DNA of 64,000 bases from the NCBI GenBank assembly GCA_041494245.1, contig JBGQAK010000020.1:4565-68564 (forward strand), in the 5' to 3' direction. Made by a program: the position numbers and the translations under genes. Position 1 is the stretch's first letter; every line of letters begins with the position of its first letter. Positions 34,787-41,704 of the stretch are shown here, in pieces. Under the pieces are notes generated by a model that made no database searches, was not told where the DNA came from, and saw only the letters and a program-made list of their open reading frames with translations. Source of the stretch: RBG-13-68-16 sp041494245 (GTDB lineage: Bacteria > Acidobacteriota > Thermoanaerobaculia > Thermoanaerobaculales > Thermoanaerobaculaceae).

Positions 34787-36670
34787 GTGGAGCTGAAAAA
34801 ACTCGGGCGCTACGAGGTCGAGTCGGTCCTCGGGAAGGGGGCGATGGGCGTCGTGTACCTGGCCCGCGACCCCGTGATCGGACGGCGCGTCGCGCTCAAG
34901 ACGTTGAGCATCCCGTCCGACGCCGAGGAGGCGGGGGAGTTCAGGGCGCGTTTCCTGCGCGAGGCGCAGGCGGCCGGGATCCTCAACCACCCCGGCATCG
35001 TCACGGTGTTCGACGCCGGTGTGGACGACACCTCGGGGCTGTCGTTCATCGCCATGGAGTACATCGAAGGGCGCAGCCTGCGGGACCTCCTGCGCTCCGG
35101 GCACGGCTTCGCCTACAGCGAGGTGGCGCGCATCGGCGCGGCGCTCGCTGCGGCGCTGGACTACGCTCACAGCAAAGGTGTGGTCCACCGCGACATCAAG
35201 CCCGCCAACGTCCTCTTCACCCTGCAGGGGTTGGTAAAGATTACGGACTTCGGGGTGGCGCGCCTGGAGTCGTCCAACCTCACCGCTGCCGGGCAGTTCA
35301 TCGGCACGCCCAACTACATGTCGCCCGAGCAGGTGGAGGGGGGCAGCGTCGACGGGCGGAGCGACCTGTTCTCGCTGGGAGTCGTGCTGTTCGAGCTCCT
35401 CACGGGGCAGCGCCCGTTTGCGGGGCAGTCGCTCACCGAGGTCGCCTACAAGATCGTCCACGAACCCGCCCGCATCCCCTCCCAGGTGCGCCCCGGGGTG
35501 CCGTCGGCGTTCAACCCGGTGGTTCTCAAGCTGCTGGAGAAGGACCCCAACCGGCGCTACGGCCGGGGTGCCGACGTGGCCCGCGCCCTGGAGGCGTTGC
35601 GGCGGGTCCTCGCCGGCGTGACGGGCGACGTCTCCCAGTTCACGCCGCCGCCACCCCCGCAGGAGAGCGCCGAGCCCGCCGCGGTGGCAGCCACGCCCAC
35701 GGCGACACGAGCCACCGAGATCGTCCCCGGGCTGGCGATCCAGGGAGAGTTGGCGGCACGTGCCGGGCAGCCGCGTGTCTGGCGACTGCCCATCGAGATG
35801 CGGTGGGTGGCGGTCCTGCTGGCTGCGGTGCTCCTCCCGCCCGCGCTGGTGCTGGGCCTGCTTGCATCCAAGGTGGACCGCGGTCCGTTCAGCGGTGCTC
35901 CCCCCGGCGAGCCGGAGCGCCGGCACCGGGTTGCCGATGCCCAGAGACGGGCGGCCGAGGCGATCGCGGTCGGCAATACGGTTGAGGCGTTGACTCTCCT
36001 GGCGGGCGTGCTCGACCAGGCGCCCTACAGCCCGATCGCGCACACGCTGCGGCAGAAGGCACTTGGCGAGCAGAGCGCGCAGCGCGATGCCGCCGCGCGC
36101 GAGCAGGAGGCCGCCACGCTGCGGGAGGAGGGCAAGGCGCTCCTGCGCGAGCGGCGCTGGCGGGAGGCGCAGAGCCGTTTTCAGCGTGCCCTGGAGCTGG
36201 TCCCCGGCGACGACGTGAGCCGCGAGTACCTGGAGCTGGCTCGCGACCACCAGCTCGTCCCGCGGCCCCAGCAGGGGAGGACCTCGGTGGCCGAGGCGGC
36301 AGCGATCGCAGTGCCGGCGACCCCGCTGGGCAACGTGCGGCTCGACTTCTACTTCAACTGCCCGTTGAGCGTTGGCTCGTACCTGGTCGCACTGGACGGC
36401 CAGCAGCTGGCTGACAAGCCGTTCGACTTCCGCACGAAAGGGTTCCTCGGCATCAAGAAGGAAGGTTCCGGCGTCATCGAGGACGCCTTCACGGTGAAGG
36501 CGGGTGAGCACAAGGTCTTCGTTCGGCTTACCGGCGCGGATGGCGCACTGGTGGGGGAGCAGACCCTCCCGGTCAGCCTCGCCACCGACGGGCGGTACGT
36601 CCTCAAAGTCGAGATGGATGGCAAGCAGGCGGTGCCGCGTTTCAACCTCACGGCGGTCAAGAACCGCTGA
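34787..36670 (+). CDS. Membrane Ser/Thr protein kinase with C-terminal extracytoplasmic region
   Basis: 627 residues, GTG 34787; TAATCT at 34762-34767 may be its -10 box. Hanks-type kinase with all key residues: GKGAMG loop, K38, HRDIKPAN (HRD 134-136), DFG 154-156, GTPNYMSPEQ. A Pro-rich linker (285-305) and one membrane helix (about 345-365, VAVLLAAVLLPPALVLGLLA) lead to a tetratricopeptide-like helical stretch rich in Arg/Glu and a beta-rich end. No PASTA repeats. The layout resembles the pseudokinase at 53627-56185. Confidence 0.88.
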   Translation: MELKKLGRYEVESVLGKGAMGVVYLARDPVIGRRVALKTLSIPSDAEEAGEFRARFLREAQAAGILNHPGIVTVFDAGVDDTSGLSFIAMEYIEGRSLRDLLRSGHGFAYSEVARIGAALAAALDYAHSKGVVHRDIKPANVLFTLQGLVKITDFGVARLESSNLTAAGQFIGTPNYMSPEQVEGGSVDGRSDLFSLGVVLFELLTGQRPFAGQSLTEVAYKIVHEPARIPSQVRPGVPSAFNPVVLKLLEKDPNRRYGRGADVARALEALRRVLAGVTGDVSQFTPPPPPQESAEPAAVAATPTATRATEIVPGLAIQGELAARAGQPRVWRLPIEMRWVAVLLAAVLLPPALVLGLLASKVDRGPFSGAPPGEPERRHRVADAQRRAAEAIAVGNTVEALTLLAGVLDQAPYSPIAHTLRQKALGEQSAQRDAAAREQEAATLREEGKALLRERRWREAQSRFQRALELVPGDDVSREYLELARDHQLVPRPQQGRTSVAEAAAIAVPATPLGNVRLDFYFNCPLSVGSYLVALDGQQLADKPFDFRTKGFLGIKKEGSGVIEDAFTVKAGEHKVFVRLTGADGALVGEQTLPVSLATDGRYVLKVEMDGKQAVPRFNLTAVKNR

Positions 36671-36705
36671 GGCCCAACTTGAAAGCAGCGGAAAGGAAGG
36701 CAACC

Positions 36706-37323
36706 ATGACGAGGATTCTCTTGATGCTCACGTTGGCCGCCACACTGGCGTCACCGGCAGGGGCGGCGAACCCCCGGGTGAAGCTCGAAACCACAAAGGG
36801 CACGATCGTGATCGAGCTGGACCAGGCCAAGGCCCCGATAACGGTGGGCAACTTTCTCGAGTACGTGAAGAGCGGTTTCTACGACGGAACGGTTTTCCAC
36901 CGGGTGATCCCGAACTTCATGATCCAGGGCGGCGGCTTTACCCCCAACATGGAGCAGAAGCCGACCCGCGAGGCGATCGTGAACGAGTCCGCCAATGGCC
37001 TCGTGAACAAGCGCGGCACGCTCGCGATGGCGCGCACGCCGGACCCGAACTCGGCCACCGCCCAGTTCTTCATCAACGTCAAGGACAACGGCTTCCTCGA
37101 CAAGGCCAACTCCCAGGACGCCGTCGGCTACTGCGTTTTCGGCAAGGTCGTGGAAGGGATGAGCGTGGTGGACGCGATCGCCCAGGTGCAGGCGGCTACC
37201 GTCGGTCCCCACCAGAACGTGCCGACGAAGCCGGTCGTCATCACGAAGGCGAGCGTGGTGGGTGCTGCGCCGGCGGCCAAGCCGCCCGCACCTCCAGCGT
37301 CCGGCCAGCAGAAACCCAGGTAA
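36706..37323 (+). CDS. Exported cyclophilin-type peptidyl-prolyl isomerase
   Basis: 205 residues, ATG 36706 with GGAAAGGAAGG upstream. Signal peptide MTRILLMLTLAATLASPAGA, then a compact cyclophilin: VIELDQAKAPITVGNFLEYV, FYDGTVFHRVIPNFMIQGG (catalytic arginine in FHRV), NSATAQFFINVKDN and GYCVFGKVVEGM. Catalyses proline isomerisation during folding of exported proteins. A Pro/Ala-rich tail ends the protein and overlaps the convergent metallopeptidase gene by 83 bases. Confidence 0.93.
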   Translation: MTRILLMLTLAATLASPAGAANPRVKLETTKGTIVIELDQAKAPITVGNFLEYVKSGFYDGTVFHRVIPNFMIQGGGFTPNMEQKPTREAIVNESANGLVNKRGTLAMARTPDPNSATAQFFINVKDNGFLDKANSQDAVGYCVFGKVVEGMSVVDAIAQVQAATVGPHQNVPTKPVVITKASVVGAAPAAKPPAPPASGQQKPR

Positions 37324-38425
37324 GGCTGGGCGGCTTCGGCGGCGCCAGGCGCGCCAGCAGCGAGGGGGCGTAGTGCTGGAGCGCCTGCTCGATCGCCGCG
37401 CGCGCCTCGACGCTGCGCGCTCGCAGGCGCCACACCAGCGCCCACCGGTCTGGGTTCGCCCGGTCGCGGAGCAGCCGCAGGCGATCCCCGTCCCAGCCGG
37501 CCGCGAGTGCCGACGCCCTGGCGGGGTCCATCCGGCGGCCGAGCAGGAACGCGAGCCCCCATTCACCGACCGTGTCGGTCAGCACCACCTCCCACCCCGC
37601 GGGCGTGGGCGGCAGCTCGATCGCTGGCACGGGGCCGGGCGTTCCGGGGCGCTCGGGGTGAAGGAGGGCGGCGGTGCTGGAAGGGGGCTGCGCGAGGAGG
37701 CGGTCGACGGCGGGCCAGCCCGCGGCGCTGTAGGCGTGCAGGACGGCGGCAAAGCCGGTTGTGTAGGGGAAGACCAGGTCGGAGACGAAGAACTCGGGGA
37801 CGCCGGCCGTGGACCCCAGCCCCTGAGCCTGCTGCCGCACCGCCCGCTCGGCCTGTGCCAGGATCCCGGGATCGGCCCCCGGTGCGTTGAGGAGGAACAT
37901 GACCAGCATCGCCTCACCCTCGGCGATGGCGGAGGCGGCGCGCTGTTCGTCGCTGTCTCCCCGCATGGCCAGGAGGCGGCTGGGGAGGTGGAAGCGGTGC
38001 TCCTGAACCGCGTGCTCGAGCTCGTGGGACCAGACCATGGTCCCTTCGAGCTGGGCCGCGCCAGGGGCGTCAACTACTACCATCTCGTCGGCCTGCGGCT
38101 CGTAGAAGCCGAGCACCTGCCCGCTGTAGAACGTGAGCAGGTTCTCGTAGATAGTAACGGGGTCGCCGTCGATGAAACCGGAGCGCTCGAGCGCCGAAAC
38201 GAACAGCTCGGGCGGGATCGGGAGATCGCGGCGCAGCTTTCGGTCGAGCTCGATCCGCAGGCCCGCCTGGGTGATCAGCCGGCACGGCGGGTCGAACGGC
38301 CCGGCGACCGCCCGGAGGTGCGCAACCTTGGCCGCGACCTCGGTGAGCGCCGGCGGGCAGGGGCCCGCCGCCGCTGCAGCGGCGAGAATGAACCCGGTGA
38401 GCCCGATGCTATACTTCGCTCGCAT
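37241..38425 (-). CDS. Secreted zinc-metallopeptidase-like protein
   Basis: 394 residues from ATG 38425. N-terminal signal-like MRAKYSIGLTGFILAAAAAA, probably cleaved near GPCPP. The motif MVWSHELEHAVQEHRF contains HELEH, the HExxH zinc signature, and a downstream AIAEGEAMLVMF holds a glutamate that could be the third ligand. Family not named with certainty. Its ATG overlaps the ATG of the divergent RsbW-like gene in the sequence CATG. The C-terminus overlaps the end of the cyclophilin gene. Confidence 0.65.
   Translation of the reverse strand: MRAKYSIGLTGFILAAAAAAGPCPPALTEVAAKVAHLRAVAGPFDPPCRLITQAGLRIELDRKLRRDLPIPPELFVSALERSGFIDGDPVTIYENLLTFYSGQVLGFYEPQADEMVVVDAPGAAQLEGTMVWSHELEHAVQEHRFHLPSRLLAMRGDSDEQRAASAIAEGEAMLVMFLLNAPGADPGILAQAERAVRQQAQGLGSTAGVPEFFVSDLVFPYTTGFAAVLHAYSAAGWPAVDRLLAQPPSSTAALLHPERPGTPGPVPAIELPPTPAGWEVVLTDTVGEWGLAFLLGRRMDPARASALAAGWDGDRLRLLRDRANPDRWALVWRLRARSVEARAAIEQALQHYAPSLLARLAPPKPPSLTWVSAGRTLEVRAAWPPAQHPPRSPS
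38410..38415 (+). promoter_or_regulatory. -10 box eight bases before the RsbW-like start
   Basis: TATACT at 38410-38415 would start transcription at or within two bases of ATG 38424, giving a leaderless message. It lies within the first codons of the divergent metallopeptidase gene. Confidence 0.45.
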
Positions 38426-38855
38426 GGCTCGAGAGGCCCGGATGCAGCTGCTTTCCGCGTACGAGAACATCGAGCTGGCCGAGCGAATGCTGGCCGAGCT
38501 GTGCGGGTCCGCCAGCATCGACGAGGAGACCACGTACTGGGTGGGCATGGCCTTGCGCGAGGCTCTTTCCAACGCCATCAAGCACGGCAACAAGCTTAAC
38601 CCCGAAAAGCGGGTCCAGGTCCACATGAAGCTGCAGCCGGAGGGTGAGATCAAGATCGCAGTCGAGGACGAGGGTGACGGCTTTGACCCCACGTGCCTCG
38701 GCGATCCGACCTCGCCGGACAACCTGCTCCGCTCGAACGGCCGCGGTATCTTCTACATGCGGCAGTTCATGGACGGGGTAAGCTTCTTCGTCGGGGAGCG
38801 GGGCGGGACACGAGTCGAGCTCGTCAAGAGATTGGGTACAAGGAGGGAAGGATGA
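38424..38855 (+). CDS. RsbW-like anti-sigma factor kinase (ATP-binding)
   Basis: 143 residues with a GHKL ATPase fold of the RsbW/SpoIIAB type: LREALSNAIKHGN (N box), VEDEGDGFDP (G1) and NGRGIFYMRQFMD (G2). Such proteins phosphorylate STAS-domain antagonists and bind sigma factors or other partners. ATG 38424 has no ribosome site and is probably leaderless; an internal ATG at 38442 is an alternative. Its TGA overlaps the STAS gene start (ATGA), so both are translated together. No sigma factor is nearby. Confidence 0.85.
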   Translation: MAREARMQLLSAYENIELAERMLAELCGSASIDEETTYWVGMALREALSNAIKHGNKLNPEKRVQVHMKLQPEGEIKIAVEDEGDGFDPTCLGDPTSPDNLLRSNGRGIFYMRQFMDGVSFFVGERGGTRVELVKRLGTRREG

Positions 38856-39193
38856 AGAGCAAGGTTCGCGACGTGGGGGACGTGAGGGTTCTGGATCTCG
38901 AGGGCAAGATCACGATCGGAGCTGGCGACATCGAGTTGCGCCAGAACATCGAGGACTCGGTGGCCGCCGGGCGCAAGAACATCCTGCTCAACCTCAAGGG
39001 TGTCTCGCACATCGATTCCTCGGGGATCGGCGAGATGGTGGGGTGCTTCACCACGGTGGCCCGCAAGGGTGGGAAGATGAAGCTCCTCAACCTCACGCAG
39101 AAGATCAACGACATACTTCAGGTGACGCAGCTGATCACGGTCTTCGACGTCTACGACAGCGAAGCAGAGGCGCTCAACAGCTTCAAGTCGTAG
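38852..39193 (+). CDS. STAS-domain anti-sigma factor antagonist (RsbV/SpoIIAA-like)
   Basis: 113 residues, ATG 38852, AAGGAGGGAAGG upstream. STAS domain with DLEGKITIGAGDIELR and HIDSSGIGEMVG, where the serine pair carries the phosphorylation site used by the RsbW partner. With the upstream kinase it forms a partner-switching module; the receiver protein 188 bases downstream may feed in. A PP2C phosphatase, expected in full modules, is not in the window. Confidence 0.9.
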   Translation: MKSKVRDVGDVRVLDLEGKITIGAGDIELRQNIEDSVAAGRKNILLNLKGVSHIDSSGIGEMVGCFTTVARKGGKMKLLNLTQKINDILQVTQLITVFDVYDSEAEALNSFKS

Positions 39194-39380
39194 GGGCCCG
39201 AGATCTGCCCGGCTGTCCGCGGGCGTCGGACGCCCGCAGCAACCGGGGCATCGAGCCGCGCCGCTGCCCAACCCTGGTCCGTCCCCAGGGCCGTTGCCCG
39301 GATCGAAAGCGGCCGTGCGCGCGCAACATCGCCGAAGGCAAGGGTGTTACCATGTTGCTGGTGGATGTGGAGGGGTAAAA

Positions 39381-39809
39381 GTGGCTCTCCAGAGGGTCCT
39401 GATTGCGGATGACAGCCGCGTCTTCCGTGCCTTGGTCGTCGAGGTCCTCAAAGAGCAGGGGCTCGAGGTGCTGGAGGCGGCCAACGGCCGCGAGGCGCTG
39501 GACCTGCTGCTCAGCCAGCGCCCGCAGCTGGCGATCCTCGATGCCCTCATGCCCCTGATGTCGGGTTTCGACGTGATCACGAAGTTGCGCGAGAGAGCCT
39601 CCGACTACCGTCCGGTGGTCTTCATGGTGACGGCCGTCTACAAGAGCCGGCGCTGGCATACGGAAGCGCGCCAGACCTACCAGGTGGAGGAGTACTTGGA
39701 GAAGCCGCTCGAGCCGGCCGACCTCCTCAAGGCGGTGGGGCGCCACTTCCCCGAGATCTGGGGCCTCGAAGGCGCGTCTGGACCTTCGACACCCCCGGAT
39801 CCCGTCTAG
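39381..39809 (+). CDS. Single-domain response regulator
   Basis: 142 residues, GTG 39381 with GGAGGGG upstream. Receiver domain: VLIADDSRVFRAL (acidic pair), AILDALMPLMSG (phospho-aspartate in LDAL), VTAVYKS and EYLEKPLEPADLL (lysine). No output domain; the short tail ends within the left end of the repeat element, whose CTAG supplies the stop codon. The gene follows the RsbW/STAS pair but has a 187-base gap before it. Confidence 0.88.
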   Translation: MALQRVLIADDSRVFRALVVEVLKEQGLEVLEAANGREALDLLLSQRPQLAILDALMPLMSGFDVITKLRERASDYRPVVFMVTAVYKSRRWHTEARQTYQVEEYLEKPLEPADLLKAVGRHFPEIWGLEGASGPSTPPDPV

Positions 39810-39989
39810 AAGCCTGTCCGAGTAATACTCCGGCTGCGAATCCCGATGGCATCCGGCTAGCTGTGTCAGCCGTCGCGAAAGGTCCTCGACGTAGCCCTGG
39901 CTACGCCTCCGGGCTTTTCGCTTGGCTTCTTTGCCATCCGGCGCCCTCGGAATTCTCGCTTTCGTCGTTTACTAGGGACAGGCTCCTAG
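39806..39989. mobile_element. MITE-like element with 14-bp terminal inverted repeats
   Basis: Ends CTAGAAGCCTGTCC (39806-39819) and its near-perfect inverse GGACAGGCTCCTAG (39976-39989; one mismatch). The interior is partly palindromic with an apical CGTAGCC CT GGCTACG hairpin (39890-39905). No coding capacity. The CTAG at each end contains the TAG stop codons of both flanking convergent genes. A shrunken copy lies at 41597-41625. Confidence 0.65.
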
Positions 39990-41254
39990 CGCTCGTCCTC
40001 TTTCTGCATCTTCCTGAGAGCAGCTTCCATGCCGGCGAGCGCCTGCTCGATGTCCTTATCGCCGTGGGCATGGGAGAGAAACGAGGTGGCGGACGACTGC
40101 GCGGGCAGCAGCACGCCCGCCTCGCGGCAGGCCCGGGTGAAGCGGGCCCAGGCTTCCTGGTCCACCCGCGCGAACGAGTTACCGTCGACCACGCTCTGCC
40201 GTGAGAACGCGCACGCAAAGATGCTGCCGACCCGGGCGCAGCGCAGCGGGCGCGAGAAACGCTCCGCGAGCGCGTCCACCCCGGCCTGAAGCTGGGCCCC
40301 GCGCTCCTCGAGGCGCTGGTGCACGGTCTCGTTGCGCAGGACCGAGACGGTGGCGCTCGCCGCGAGGATGGCGAGCGGGGCAGGGGGGCCGGGGAGTTCG
40401 TCGCCGGGCGTGGCGTTGGCGGTGCGTGCCCAGGCCACGGCCCCGATCCGCGAGGCGCCCCCGCCAAGGGCGCCGCCGAAGACCGCCACGTCGGGCGCAA
40501 TCGCGAACGCCTCGCTGGCTCCCCCGCGTGCCAGCCGGAAGCCGGTGAGCGTCTCGTCCAGCACGAGCCGCGCCCCGGCCGCGCGCGTGAGGTCGGCCAC
40601 CGTCCTCAGAAACTCGGCCGAGGGGCGGACCACGCCGAACAGCGCGGCGATGGGGTCGAGCACGACCGCGGCGGTGTCCTTGCCGACCTTGGAGAGCACG
40701 TTGGCCAGGGATTCGGCGTCCCCCCACGGAACCACGCGGACGAGGCGTGCAATCTCGGCCGGGATGCCGGCGACGATGGGCTGGCTGATCCCGAGAGGTC
40801 CGGCCGCCGCGACGTGAAACGCCTCCACGGCTCCGCGGCGGTTGCCGTCGAAGATCACGATCTTCCGGCGCCCGGTGTCGCGGCGGCACCACCGCAGCGC
40901 CAGCTCCCAGGCCTCGCACTCGGTGGGCGTCACCACCCACGGCGAGAGGGCCGGCAGCTGCTCCTCCAGGAGCTGCACGAGTTCGAGCTCGGCGGCCGCG
41001 TGGAAGCCGGCGGCCAGGCCCAAGCTGGAGGCACGCCGGATCGCGTCCATGAGGTACTGGTTGCTGTAGCCGAGGAGGGTGGTGCCGCTGCCCCCGAGGA
41101 GGTCGAGGTAGGCGATGTTGTCGGCATCGTAGACGCGGCACCCCTGCGCCTTGGCCAGGAGCAGGGAGTCCTCCCCCCGTCGTCCGACCATCGGCGCCAC
41201 CCTGCGCGCCTGCGACAACAGCTCGTCTACGCGTTGTCCCATTCCTCGGCTCAC
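39986..41254 (-). CDS. HemL-family (class III aminotransferase) protein lacking the PLP lysine
   Basis: 422 residues, GTG 41254 (ATG 41242 also possible). Closest to glutamate-1-semialdehyde aminomutase: LLGGSGTTLLGYSN, the conserved aspartate D233 in VLDETLTGFRLARGG, and a HemL-like C-terminus with HAHGDKDIEQAL. But the Schiff-base lysine motif, GK followed by IIGGG in HemL, here reads FGGALGGG, so position 261 is Gly. The PLP-phosphate and YHG motifs are also altered (TPTECEAWE, DGNRRGA). It is intact, with normal codon use, so likely a pseudoenzyme or an enzyme with a different mechanism, not HemL itself. Confidence 0.78.
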   Translation of the reverse strand: MSRGMGQRVDELLSQARRVAPMVGRRGEDSLLLAKAQGCRVYDADNIAYLDLLGGSGTTLLGYSNQYLMDAIRRASSLGLAAGFHAAAELELVQLLEEQLPALSPWVVTPTECEAWELALRWCRRDTGRRKIVIFDGNRRGAVEAFHVAAAGPLGISQPIVAGIPAEIARLVRVVPWGDAESLANVLSKVGKDTAAVVLDPIAALFGVVRPSAEFLRTVADLTRAAGARLVLDETLTGFRLARGGASEAFAIAPDVAVFGGALGGGASRIGAVAWARTANATPGDELPGPPAPLAILAASATVSVLRNETVHQRLEERGAQLQAGVDALAERFSRPLRCARVGSIFACAFSRQSVVDGNSFARVDQEAWARFTRACREAGVLLPAQSSATSFLSHAHGDKDIEQALAGMEAALRKMQKEDER

Positions 41255-41294
41255 CCTCCGGGATTGTGCAGTCTAGCCGGACCCCTGCGCAGTC

Positions 41295-41498
41295 TCAAGT
41301 GCGGCCGGGTTGGTCGTCCTCCTCGCCCTCGGCGTGGAAGAAGAACATCGCGCAGCGGCTGGAGCAGAAGTACCTTCCGTACGCGAAAGTTGCGCACTTT
41401 TGGCAGGCGTGCTGCCCACAGATATGGCACTTCGTCACGGCCCAGGTGGGCTGCTCGTTCCCGCACTTGTCGCAGATCGTGAGGTTGTGTCCCGGCAC
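41295..41498 (-). CDS. Small zinc-finger protein
   Basis: 67 residues from GTG 41498 (GTG 41558 would add 20). Four CxxC-type pairs: CDKCG, CHICG, CQKC and FCSSRC, with an acidic tail (AEGEEDDQ). Likely binds two zinc ions as a treble-clef or ribbon pair. Function unknown. It is co-oriented with and just upstream of the HemL-like gene (41 bases), and may share its transcript. Confidence 0.6.
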   Translation of the reverse strand: MPGHNLTICDKCGNEQPTWAVTKCHICGQHACQKCATFAYGRYFCSSRCAMFFFHAEGEEDDQPGRT

Positions 41499-41560
41499 CC
41501 TCCGAGTATCCCCCGAGCACGGTTCGGGCGCAAGCACGGGAAAGCACCGGCGCGTCACGC

Positions 41561-41589
41561 TTGTCCGCGCCGCGGGGTGAGGATAGAAT
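41561..41589 (+). promoter_or_regulatory. Promoter of tRNA-Met/tilS
   Basis: TTGTCC (41561-41566) and TAGAAT (41584-41589), spacing 17 bases. Transcription would begin near 41596 and run into the tRNA at 41630. Confidence 0.5.
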
Positions 41590-41596
41590 TCGCCGG

Positions 41597-41625
41597 CTAG
41601 GAGCGTTTCTCGGACAGGCTCCCAG
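41597..41625. repeat. Shrunken copy of the CTAG/GCCTGTCC inverted-repeat element
   Basis: CTAGGAGC on the left and GGACAGGCTCCCAG on the right match the ends of the element at 39806-39989, with almost nothing between. It occupies the tRNA-Met 5' leader and can fold as GGAGC/GCTCC. Confidence 0.5.
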
Positions 41626-41629
41626 ACGT

Positions 41630-41704
41630 GCCGGCGTAGCTCAGAGGCAGAGCAGGGGTCTCATAAGCCCCGTGTCAGTGGTTCGAGTCCACTCGCCGGC
41701 ACCA
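41630..41704 (+). tRNA. tRNA-Met (anticodon CAT)
   Basis: 75 bases with encoded CCA. Acceptor GCCGGCG pairs with CGCCGGC; D arm GCTC/GAGC; anticodon stem GGGGT/GCCCC with loop CTCATAA; T arm AGTGG TTCGAGT CCACT. The mismatch-free cloverleaf indicates a functional gene. CAT could mean elongator Met or the Ile2 tRNA that needs lysidine; the anticodon arm looks more like elongator Met. Its last base is the A of the tilS ATG. Confidence 0.93.

Noticed and set aside
41251..41547. Alternative arginine-rich frame over the zinc-finger gene
   Set aside because: The other frame has four paired cysteine motifs with proper spacing; this one has none.
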